Below are positions 1 through 5,636 of a DNA stretch of 6,212 bases, one piece after another. The translations under genes and the position numbers were made by a program. Each line of letters opens with the position of its first letter. The stretch's first letter is position 1. A model generated the notes under the pieces. That model saw only the letters and a list, made by a program, of their open reading frames with translations, was not told where the DNA came from and searched no databases. Origin of the DNA: an uncultured Faecalibacterium sp. (GTDB lineage: Bacteria; Bacillota; Clostridia; Oscillospirales; Ruminococcaceae); contig CALDLZ010000410.1 of the NCBI GenBank assembly GCA_937915335.1, positions 1 through 6,212 on the forward strand, in the 5' to 3' direction.

Positions 1-164
1 TAATCGCCGAAATCTTCCACGCTCTTTTTCTGGTCACAGAGGGTCACATGGGCCCCCAGCTCCACAAATTCCCTGATAAGGGTCTTGTGGCTGACACCGG
101 CACCGATGAACGCCACCTTTTTGCCCTTGATGAGCTCTGCAAGCTTCTGCTGATCTTTCTGCAT
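1..164 (-). CDS. murD: UDP-N-acetylmuramoylalanine--D-glutamate ligase, N-terminal fragment (runs off the window)
   Basis: Cytoplasmic enzyme that adds D-glutamate to UDP-MurNAc-L-Ala in peptidoglycan precursor synthesis, using ATP. Only the first 54 codons are present; the gene continues past base 1. The start is the ATG at 164-162, preceded by a perfect AGGAGG ribosome binding site at 180-175 with a 10-nt gap. Visible features are a short charged N-terminus, then a Rossmann-like beta strand and glycine loop, VAFIGAGVSHKTLI (residues 17-30), then a second strand, AHVTLCDQKK (38-47). This matches the N-terminal UDP-binding domain of MurD, particularly the 'GxGVSxxxLI...GAxVTxCD' pattern I know from Clostridia. 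The ATP-binding and ligase domains lie outside the window, so identification rests on about 50 residues. Another Mur ligase or a different Rossmann enzyme is possible but less likely. It is transcribed away from the binding-protein gene and has its own promoter. Confidence 0.8.
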   Translation of the reverse strand, partial: MQKDQQKLAELIKGKKVAFIGAGVSHKTLIREFVELGAHVTLCDQKKSVEDFGD

Positions 165-174
165 AAAGAAAGAA

Positions 175-180
175 CCTCCT
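175..180 (-). promoter_or_regulatory. Ribosome binding site of murD
   Basis: Perfect AGGAGG read on the minus strand, 10 nt ahead of the ATG at 164-162. It fixes the start of the partial murD reading frame, which is easily missed because the gene is cut by the window edge. Confidence 0.8.
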
Positions 181-235
181 CTATATCCGATTGCTTTTTG
201 CGTATGGTTTTCTCTGAAAGCTTCCCTCTTTTTCC

Positions 236-290
236 TGGTTCTCCCCTTGGGGAAACTGGACGCGAAGCGGCCTGAGAGGGCGAGGCCGTT
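236..290. repeat. Hairpin-rich repeat-like element in the murD leader
   Basis: The stretch holds several nested inverted repeats. CCCC/GGGG lies around 242-252. An imperfect hairpin GGACGC-GAA-GCGGCC sits at 258-272 with one A/G mismatch. CGGCCT (268-273) and AGGCCG (283-288) form a 6-bp stem with a 9-nt loop, which is mutually exclusive with the previous one. The arrangement CTCCCCTTGGGGA ... GCGAAGC ... CTGAGAGGG resembles short palindromic interspersed elements I recall from Faecalibacterium-like genomes. That resemblance is from memory and untested. Only one copy is present in this window. It is transcribed as part of the murD leader and could fold in that RNA. Confidence 0.4.
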
Positions 291-306
291 TGTCTTGCCG
301 CACTCC

Positions 307-335
307 ATTTTACACCTTTTCCTTGCAATTGGCAA
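307..335 (-). promoter_or_regulatory. Sigma-A-type promoter for murD
   Basis: Read on the minus strand: -35 TTGCCA (335-330), a 17-nt spacer, and -10 TAAAAT (312-307). The match to the housekeeping consensus is good and the spacing is optimal. Transcription would begin near 300, giving murD an untranslated leader of about 136 nt that contains the hairpin-rich repeat. Predicted from sequence only. Confidence 0.6.
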
Positions 336-396
336 CGCCAAACCGCACCTTGGCCCCAAATGCACCGAAATGCCATCTAAATTCACAAAATGTTGA

Positions 397-425
397 TTGT
401 CTTTTCCGACCATTTCCGCTATACT
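397..425 (+). promoter_or_regulatory. Sigma-A-type promoter for the solute-binding lipoprotein
   Basis: TTGTCT (397-402), a 17-nt spacer, then TATACT (420-425). Transcription would start near 432, leaving a leader of about 29 nt that contains the AAGGAG ribosome binding site. It is divergent from the murD promoter, with about 60 bp between the two -35 boxes. The 336-396 stretch between them shows no clear operator palindrome. Confidence 0.6.
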
Positions 426-445
426 TCTATTGTATCTCATTTTGC

Positions 446-451
446 AAGGAG
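446..451 (+). promoter_or_regulatory. Ribosome binding site that selects a TTG start
   Basis: AAGGAG, 9 nt before the TTG at 461-463. It is the only good ribosome binding site at the front of this reading frame. It lies just ahead of the signal peptide, so it overrules the longer open frame that begins at 290. Confidence 0.75.
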
Positions 452-460
452 CGCATTTTC

Positions 461-2023
461 TTGAAACATTCCCTGAAACGCTTTTCCGCAGTGGCACTGA
501 CCATTGTGTTTGTTTTTGCCCTGACCGGCTGTGGCTCGGGCTCCAACAGCTTTACCTGGTTTGTGGACAGTATCCCGGCCAACCTTGACCCGCAGGTTGC
601 ATCCGCTTCTGCCGATGTCATTGCCTGCGAAAACCTGTACAGCGGCCTTGTCCGCAAGAACCCCAGTGGTGAGTACGAACCCGCCCTCTGCGAGCGGTGG
701 GAGAAATCGGCTGACGGCCGCACCTACACCTTTTATCTGAAGGACGGTCTGACCTACACTGCCGCCAAGGGCAATGCCACCGATTACACCATCACCGCCG
801 AGGACTTTGTATTTGCTTTCCGGCGGATGTTCCGGGCCGCGACAAATTCCCCCTACGCCGTGGAGTTCGCAGCCATTGAGAACAGTGCCGCCGTGCTGGC
901 CGGGCAGATGCCGGAGAGCGCCCTGGGCGTTTCCGCATCCGGGCCGCTGACGCTGGTGTTCCATCTAAGCAGCTCTGATGACAATTTCCTCGAAAAACTG
1001 ACCCTGCCCGGTGCCATGCCCTGCGATGAAGAGTTCTTCAACTCCACCCGAGGCACCTACGGTCTGAGCGCGTCCTCTACCCTTTCCAGCGGCAGTTTTT
1101 ACATCTACAACTGGACGGCCAGCGGTTTATTCCTGCGGCGGGCTTCCTCGGGCAATCTGATTGACAATCTGCGTCTGGTGCAGAACACGAGCAGCGCCGG
1201 GCAGTCCGCGGCGGAGCTTATCGCCAACGAAAAATGCTCCGCGGCCCCGGATGATACCGGCACGCCCACTTCCCTGACGACCCTCTCCTACTCGGACACC
1301 ACATGGAGCCTGCTGTTCAACTGCAACAGCGTGTTTGCATCCACCGAGCTGCGGCAGGCGTTGGCTTCGGTGGCACGGGATGCTGCCGAGGTGCCGGACG
1401 GAGGGCTCTATACCGCCGCTAACGGTCTGGTACCGGATGCCTTGACCATCGACGGCATGAACTACCGGGACACGGTCGGGGAGATCACTCCCGCTGCCGT
1501 GGATGCCCGGGCCCTTTACATGGCGGCACGGCAGGAGCTGACGACCTCCGATTTCAGTAAGGTCAGCCTGATGGTTCCCGCCGGTTCCAGCATGACCAGC
1601 GCCGCCGAGGAGATCAACGGCGCGTGGCAGAAGGAGTTTTCCCTCTTCTTCTCGGTGGAAGAGGTGGACGAGGAGACCTTTAACACACGGCTTGCCAGTG
1701 GTGATTACACCATCGCACTGGCCCCCGTCAGTGCCGAGGGCGGCAGTGTGTACAACATGCTGAACCAGTTCACCGCCACTGGCGGCAGCCTGACTGGCTA
1801 TGCAAACTCCCTGTACGCCACCCGGCTGCAGGCTAGTACCCAGACAACCGGCGCTTCCCGCTGCCGCCTGCTGGCCGACTGTGAGCGTCAGCTGCTGGAT
1901 GATGCGGTGGTGGTTCCCCTGTTTGCCCAGCAGAAGCGCCTGCTGATCGCGAATGGCATCCAGAATCTCATCTTTGACCCCTTTGGCCCGGTGCTGGATC
2001 TGACCTACACCACAAAAGAATAA
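461..2023 (+). CDS. Peptide/nickel-type ABC transporter solute-binding lipoprotein (SBP_bac_5 family)
   Basis: A 520-residue lipoprotein expected to capture oligopeptides or a similar ligand outside the membrane and hand it to an ABC importer. The start is TTG at 461, chosen because AAGGAG sits 9 nt upstream and the frame then gives a textbook lipoprotein signal: basic MKHSLKR, hydrophobic residues 9-21, lipobox LTGC with Cys24 as the lipidated residue. The front of the mature domain has the family pattern: DPQ (43-45), ENLYSGLV (57-64), EPALCERW (73-80), a YTFYLKDGLTY stretch (89-99), then ITAEDFVFAFRRM (111-123). RQALA (298-302) and the C-terminal block ERQLLDDAVVVPLF (475-488) are also typical. 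Length is normal for the family. It has seven further cysteines in the mature part (56, 77, 188, 259, 288, 468, 474), fitting an anaerobe. No permease or ATPase gene is adjacent, so it is an orphan here. The ligand cannot be read from the sequence. Confidence 0.88.
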   Translation: MKHSLKRFSAVALTIVFVFALTGCGSGSNSFTWFVDSIPANLDPQVASASADVIACENLYSGLVRKNPSGEYEPALCERWEKSADGRTYTFYLKDGLTYTAAKGNATDYTITAEDFVFAFRRMFRAATNSPYAVEFAAIENSAAVLAGQMPESALGVSASGPLTLVFHLSSSDDNFLEKLTLPGAMPCDEEFFNSTRGTYGLSASSTLSSGSFYIYNWTASGLFLRRASSGNLIDNLRLVQNTSSAGQSAAELIANEKCSAAPDDTGTPTSLTTLSYSDTTWSLLFNCNSVFASTELRQALASVARDAAEVPDGGLYTAANGLVPDALTIDGMNYRDTVGEITPAAVDARALYMAARQELTTSDFSKVSLMVPAGSSMTSAAEEINGAWQKEFSLFFSVEEVDEETFNTRLASGDYTIALAPVSAEGGSVYNMLNQFTATGGSLTGYANSLYATRLQASTQTTGASRCRLLADCERQLLDDAVVVPLFAQQKRLLIANGIQNLIFDPFGPVLDLTYTTKE

Positions 2024-2031
2024 CGGATACA

Positions 2032-2066
2032 AAAATACCGGAGCAGGCTTTCTGCTCCGGTATTTT
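2032..2066. terminator. Bidirectional intrinsic terminator between convergent genes
   Basis: Perfect 15-bp inverted repeat: AAAATACCGGAGCAG (2032-2046), loop GCTTT, CTGCTCCGGTATTTT (2052-2066). On the plus strand it starts 8 nt after the lipoprotein stop and ends in TATTTTCTT. On the minus strand it starts 1 nt after the spoVM stop and ends in TTTTT. It should end transcription from both sides. Confidence 0.92.
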
Positions 2067-2067
2067 C

Positions 2068-2145
2068 TTATGCTTTCCTGATGCCGAACAGCTTGCGCAG
2101 AATGCCGCGCAGGCACTTCGGGCTTTTGATAACAACTACCTGCAT
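2068..2145 (-). CDS. spoVM: SpoVM-like membrane-curvature-sensing micropeptide (25 residues)
   Basis: In B. subtilis SpoVM is a 26-residue amphipathic helix that binds the convex forespore membrane, anchors the SpoIVA coat ATPase and inhibits FtsH. The product here begins MQVVVIKSPK and ends LFGIRKA. Aligned without gaps to B. subtilis SpoVM as I remember it, 10 of 25 positions agree: M1, I6, K7, P9, K10, L12, G14, I15, R17 and G21. These include the functionally important Pro9. It is strongly basic, with seven Lys/Arg and no acidic residue, and alternates hydrophobic and cationic faces. The start is ATG at 2145-2143, chosen for the AAAGGCGGG ribosome binding site (2160-2152) ahead of it. An upstream in-frame ATG at 2163 has no such site. 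It follows thiN by 67 nt, the same position spoVM has in B. subtilis. Cys11 replaces Phe11 of the B. subtilis protein. Its role is unclear if the host does not sporulate. Confidence 0.85.
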   Translation of the reverse strand: MQVVVIKSPKCLRGILRKLFGIRKA

Positions 2146-2180
2146 CCCGTTCCCGCCTTTCATCGTGGTGTTGATACCAC

Positions 2181-2210
2181 AGTATAAGCGGCCCGGACAC
2201 GAAATGTGCA
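2181..2210 (-). promoter_or_regulatory. Possible separate promoter for spoVM
   Basis: In the thiN-spoVM gap the minus strand reads TATACT (2186-2181) with a weak -35, TGCACA (2210-2205), 18 nt upstream. The octamer TATACTGT (2186-2179) also resembles the -10 element of mother-cell sigma factors E/K (CATACAnT), but I see no convincing partner -35. It may simply be chance; read-through from the operon is the alternative. Confidence 0.3.
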
Positions 2211-2212
2211 TC

Positions 2213-2875
2213 TCAGGCGTTGTTCCGGGTCAAGATGGGCGTATCCTGTACCGTTTCCACAATGACCAGTGCCCCTTTGCGGGTAGAGACTGTGATGCTT
2301 TCCGAACCCTCGGCGTACTCGTTGCTGACCCCCAGCGGGTAGCCTGCGTCCAGCACGGCATCCTCCAGCTCGTAGTAGGAGCCGTGCTCGCACACGCCTT
2401 CAGCCCTGCCCTCCATGGGGAACACAGAAAAATAAAAGAACTCCTGCTTCGGGTAAGCACGGGTCTCGCCGGGACGAACAAAGGTGATGCGGCTGCGCTC
2501 ATCCTGAAGCGTGGCACGCACCCCCCTCTGTTCCAGCCCCAGACCGGTAGCCAGGTTCGAGAGGGTATGCTCAAGCCGCTTGCCGCCCAGCGCCCCCAGC
2601 AGAAGCACCTCTGTGAAGCCCTTCTCGCCGGCAAGCTTGGCGGCGTATTCGGTATCGGTATCATCCTTGACGTGGGGCAGGATGATGATATCATCGTCCT
2701 GCTGCACCGGGCAGGGAGCGGTATCGAAATCACCCACAATGATATTGGGCTTACAGTCCAGCGGGGCACAGTTGCGGTAGCCAGCGTCACAGGCAATGAT
2801 GAAGTCATCGGGACGCAGCAGGCGTTTCAGCTCCGGTGAGACCGGACAGGCAGAGAGGATCACACAGCGTGACAT
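2213..2875 (-). CDS. thiN: Thiamine diphosphokinase
   Basis: A 220-residue cytoplasmic enzyme that transfers pyrophosphate from ATP to thiamine, giving thiamine diphosphate, the cofactor of pyruvate:ferredoxin oxidoreductase and transketolase. Visible motifs are CDAGY (29-33), the acidic catalytic loop GDFD (48-51), DDTDTEYA (71-78), LGALGGKRLEHTLSN (93-107) with the conserved Gly-Gly and His, and the C-terminal GVSNE (182-186) and TRKGALVIV (198-206) that build the thiamine-binding beta domain. Length is normal. The usual Asp of the GGRxDH motif is Glu102 here. The ATG at 2875-2873 overlaps the TAA of rsgA by one base (TAATG), so translation is probably coupled. In B. subtilis rpe lies between rsgA and thiN; here it is absent. 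ThiN-type enzymes usually serve thiamine salvage. Confidence 0.93.
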   Translation of the reverse strand: MSRCVILSACPVSPELKRLLRPDDFIIACDAGYRNCAPLDCKPNIIVGDFDTAPCPVQQDDDIIILPHVKDDTDTEYAAKLAGEKGFTEVLLLGALGGKRLEHTLSNLATGLGLEQRGVRATLQDERSRITFVRPGETRAYPKQEFFYFSVFPMEGRAEGVCEHGSYYELEDAVLDAGYPLGVSNEYAEGSESITVSTRKGALVIVETVQDTPILTRNNA

Positions 2876-3753
2876 TACATTCCCCTCCTCTGCCAGTCCT
2901 TGACATCCTTTACTTCTTCATACATGGCGCAGTAGCTGTCGTACCGGGTCTGGGAGAGCTTCCCCTCGGCCAAGGCGGCACGGATGGCGCAGCCTTTTTC
3001 CGTGCGGTGGGAGCAGCCCGTAAACTGGCACTCGCCGAGGTATGGCCCGAACTCCGGGAACGCGTGCTCCAGATTCTCCTTAGGGATGAACCCGGCACGG
3101 TTGGCTTCCAGACTGGCAAAGCCTGGGGTATCCGCAATGCGGCCCCCGAAGGCCTCGAAGATGGTCACCTCACGGGTGGTATGGCGGCCGCGCCCCAACT
3201 TCTGGCGGATGGAGCGGGGTTGACGCTCGGCCTGAGGCAGCAGGGCATTGAGCAGAGTTGATTTGCCCACACCCGAGTTGCCGCAGAAGGCACAGAGCCG
3301 CCCACTGATCCACTGCTTGACCTCGTCCAGCCCTTCCCCACTGTCGTAGCGAATGGCAATGAAGGGCAGGGTCGATTTCTCATAGGCACCGCGCAGAAAC
3401 TCCACCTCACCCAGATCTGCCTTGGTGCAGACGATGACGGGCTGAACGCCCTTATCCACAGCGATGGCCGAAAGCTTATCCAGCACCAGCGTGCTGGGGG
3501 TGGGCTGGGTGGTGCTGGCCACGAGGAACAATACATCCAGATTGGCCACAGGGGGCCGGACAAACACATTTTTTCGGGGGGCGATCTCGGCGATGACCGC
3601 CGCTCCATTCTCAGTTTCCAGCGTCACCTCATCGCCCGCCACGGGGGTGATCTTCTGTTTGCGGAAGATGCCCCGGGGCTTGCACTCGATCACGCCTTCT
3701 TCGGTCTTGACGTAATAAAAGCCGCCAATCCCCTTTACGATATAACCTTTCAT
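2875..3753 (-). CDS. rsgA: Ribosome small-subunit-dependent GTPase A
   Basis: A 292-residue circularly permuted GTPase (YjeQ/YloQ/CpgA) that checks late 30S ribosome maturation. Domains in order: N-terminal OB-fold (about 1-68, with the GDEV turn at 40-43), GTPase core, and C-terminal zinc domain. The permuted motif order is clear: G4 TKAD (110-113), then G1 GNSGVGKST (158-166), G2 around HTT (191-193), and G3 DTPG (208-211). The zinc ligands are Cys242, Cys247, His249 and Cys255, followed by the typical GCAIRAALAEGKL. The start is ATG at 3753, preceded by GGGAGG and matching the family's MKGYIVKGIGGFYYV N-terminus; an upstream ATG in the same frame would overlap prkC and lacks support. It starts 11 nt after prkC and overlaps thiN by one base. 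In B. subtilis PrkC and PrpC act on this GTPase, which fits the operon. Confidence 0.96.
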   Translation of the reverse strand: MKGYIVKGIGGFYYVKTEEGVIECKPRGIFRKQKITPVAGDEVTLETENGAAVIAEIAPRKNVFVRPPVANLDVLFLVASTTQPTPSTLVLDKLSAIAVDKGVQPVIVCTKADLGEVEFLRGAYEKSTLPFIAIRYDSGEGLDEVKQWISGRLCAFCGNSGVGKSTLLNALLPQAERQPRSIRQKLGRGRHTTREVTIFEAFGGRIADTPGFASLEANRAGFIPKENLEHAFPEFGPYLGECQFTGCSHRTEKGCAIRAALAEGKLSQTRYDSYCAMYEEVKDVKDWQRRGM

Positions 3754-3764
3754 CCGTTCCTCCC

Positions 3765-5636
3765 TCAGGACAGCAGAGAGCTCCACCAGTCGCTCAGGCT
3801 CGTGCCCTCACTGCTGGAGGAATCGCCGCTGCTGCTGGAAGACCCGCCGCCAATCAGACCACTCCACCAGTCTCCGCTGGTAGAGCTGGAAGAGCTGCTG
3901 GATTCTTCCGGCGTAGGCTCCTGTACCGGCTGCGGGCCGGCACTGACTGTGATGCTGACACGGCTGTTCACCTTGACGGTAGAACCTGCGGAGGGGCTTT
4001 GACCAATGATGGTGCCTGCGGGCTGATTACTGTACTGCTCAGTGGTGCTGCCCAGTCCCAGCTTGTTCTGCACCAGCACAGAGCGGGCATCACTCACGCT
4101 CTTCAAACCCACCAACGAGGGTACCTTTGCCGTGGTATTGACCTGCGGACGGCTGACATAGACCACCACTGTGGATCCGGCTGGCACCTGGCTGCCGGCA
4201 GCGGGGTCTGTGCGGATGATGGAGCCAGCGGCCACGCTGGTATCCACGGCCTGAGTGATCAGAACGGAAACGCCCAGGTTCTTGAGCTGCTGCTCACCAT
4301 CGGCCTGCACATAGTTGGTGACATCAGGCACTGTGACGTACTGGATGCCCAGGCTGACGGTCAGGGTCACGCTCTGTCCTTCGCGGACGGTACGGCCCGC
4401 CACCGGGGACTGCCGGTAAACATACCCGGCGGCATAATCATTGCTGTAAGCCTGCTCCCAGTTGATGACGATCTGGCCGGAAGCCACCTGCTCGGAAGCG
4501 TTGACCTCGTCCTGGGTCATGCCGCTGTAATCGGCCAGCACGACATCGGCCTTTTCGCTCATCAGGGTGCTGGAATCATTCAGGATGACCCAGCACAAGA
4601 CCGCACAGGCCAGTGCAAAGGCCACGGTGATGCCAAACAGCGCCGGCAGAAAGACCGTGCGCTTCTTCTTTTTTCTGCCCTTTGCGGGGGCAGTGCCGCG
4701 CTCCGGACGGGTTTCTTTTCTGGGCATAGGGGTTTCCACCACCTTTTCAGGAATTTCATCGGGGAGATAGGTGTAGTTGAAGACAATGGCCGGGTTCTCG
4801 ACGTAGGCATTGAGGGCCGCCAGCATCTCCGCAGCACTCTTATAGCGGTTTTCAGGCCGCTTTGCCATGGCACGCTCGGTGATCTCCACCAGTCCCACCG
4901 GCACGCCGGGTGCCAGCTCCCGCAGGCTCTTGGGCTGATCGGAGATCTGCTTGATCGCCACTTCCACCACGTCATCCGCATCAAAAGGCAGGTGACCCGA
5001 GAGCATCTCGTACATCATCACGCCCACCGAGTAGAGATCGCTGGTAAAGTCAGTCTCGTCGCCCTTGGCCTGCTCCGGGCTGATATAGTGGACACTGCCC
5101 ATGGCCTTGCCGCCGGACAACTGATTTTCGGCCCGGGAGATGCGGGCAATGCCGAAGTCCATCATCCGCAGCTGGCCATTATCCAGCAGCATGATGTTTT
5201 GGGGCTTGATGTCCCGGTGCACCACACCATTGCGGTGGGCATGGTCAAGGGCCCTGAGGATCTGAGAAATAAAGTGGACGGTCTCCCGGCTGGTCAGCTT
5301 GCCGCCGCGCTCGTTCAGGTACTCGCGCAGGGTCATGCCATCCACATATTCCATAACGATATACTGTAAATTATCGCTCACCGAAACATCGTACACCTTG
5401 ACGATGTTGGGGTGGTTGAGCAGGGAGATGGCCTTAGACTCGTTCTTGAAGCGGCGCACAAGGTCGGGGTCATGCATGAGCTCCTGCCGCAGCACCTTGA
5501 CGGCCACGACAGTCCCCTCCGGCACCGGCCCGCCTGGGCCTACAACGGCCTTATAGACATTTGCCATGCCACCTGTGCCGATGAGCTCGTTCACCGTGTA
5601 CAGGCCATCCAGCGTCTTGCCGATCAGGTTATCCAT
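3765..5636 (-). CDS. prkC: PASTA-domain Ser/Thr protein kinase, membrane-anchored
   Basis: A 623-residue transmembrane eukaryotic-type kinase that senses peptidoglycan fragments and phosphorylates targets in growth, wall synthesis and spore germination in relatives. Kinase domain about 12-275: glycine loop GTGGMANVY (20-28), ATP-binding Lys47, helix-C Glu66, catalytic HRDIKPQN (140-147, Asp142), DFG (160-162) and SPE (186-188). A basic stretch GRKKKKR (320-326) precedes one membrane helix (about 327-352). Outside lie three PASTA repeats (about 360-430, 431-497, 503-567), the first divergent, then a Ser-rich tail (568-623) with two DWWS motifs. The start is ATG at 5636, with GGAGG 6 nt upstream and the family N-terminus GKTLDGLYTVNELIG. 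The open frame continues 33 codons further up, but that part is antisense-like junk over the phosphatase. It overlaps the phosphatase end by 8 nt. The activation loop has no threonine, which is unusual. Confidence 0.96.
   Translation of the reverse strand: MDNLIGKTLDGLYTVNELIGTGGMANVYKAVVGPGGPVPEGTVVAVKVLRQELMHDPDLVRRFKNESKAISLLNHPNIVKVYDVSVSDNLQYIVMEYVDGMTLREYLNERGGKLTSRETVHFISQILRALDHAHRNGVVHRDIKPQNIMLLDNGQLRMMDFGIARISRAENQLSGGKAMGSVHYISPEQAKGDETDFTSDLYSVGVMMYEMLSGHLPFDADDVVEVAIKQISDQPKSLRELAPGVPVGLVEITERAMAKRPENRYKSAAEMLAALNAYVENPAIVFNYTYLPDEIPEKVVETPMPRKETRPERGTAPAKGRKKKKRTVFLPALFGITVAFALACAVLCWVILNDSSTLMSEKADVVLADYSGMTQDEVNASEQVASGQIVINWEQAYSNDYAAGYVYRQSPVAGRTVREGQSVTLTVSLGIQYVTVPDVTNYVQADGEQQLKNLGVSVLITQAVDTSVAAGSIIRTDPAAGSQVPAGSTVVVYVSRPQVNTTAKVPSLVGLKSVSDARSVLVQNKLGLGSTTEQYSNQPAGTIIGQSPSAGSTVKVNSRVSITVSAGPQPVQEPTPEESSSSSSSTSGDWWSGLIGGGSSSSSGDSSSSEGTSLSDWWSSLLS
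3768..3935 (-). other. Ser-rich extracellular tail of PrkC with duplicated DWWS motif
   Basis: This encodes residues 568-623 after the last PASTA repeat. It is a low-complexity Ser/Gly linker carrying SGDWWSGLIGG (587-597) and SLSDWWSSLL (613-622), the latter at the very C-terminus. The coding DNA shares the exact 11-mer CTCCACCAGTC (plus strand) at 3781-3791 and 3862-3872, 81 nt apart and therefore in frame, so a duplication is plausible. Function unknown. Confidence 0.75.

Noticed and set aside
44..376. A 110-codon minus-strand frame across the murD leader
   Set aside because: It runs through the murD promoter and the repeat-like element in a different frame from murD, and its protein is low-complexity and basic.
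290..460. A 57-codon N-terminal extension of the solute-binding protein, starting at a TTG at 290
   Set aside because: It would precede the signal peptide and lipobox, has no ribosome binding site, and contains the predicted promoter at 397-425. The start at 461 has AAGGAG and gives a normal lipoprotein.
2146..2163. A six-residue longer SpoVM starting at ATG 2163
   Set aside because: No ribosome binding site precedes 2163, whereas AAAGGCGGG precedes 2145, and the shorter form aligns end to end with B. subtilis SpoVM.
1127..2200. A 357-codon open frame on the minus strand
   Set aside because: It is antisense to the lipoprotein gene, crosses the terminator and spoVM, and has no recognisable domain. 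GC-rich coding DNA often opens such shadow frames.
2081..2839. A 252-codon open frame on the plus strand
   Set aside because: It is antisense to spoVM and thiN, both of which have strong motif support; the translation shows no family features.
3999..5369. A 456-codon open frame on the plus strand
   Set aside because: It lies fully antisense to the PASTA and kinase domains of prkC, is His- and Gln-rich without domain structure, and has no ribosome binding site. It mirrors codon bias of the real gene.
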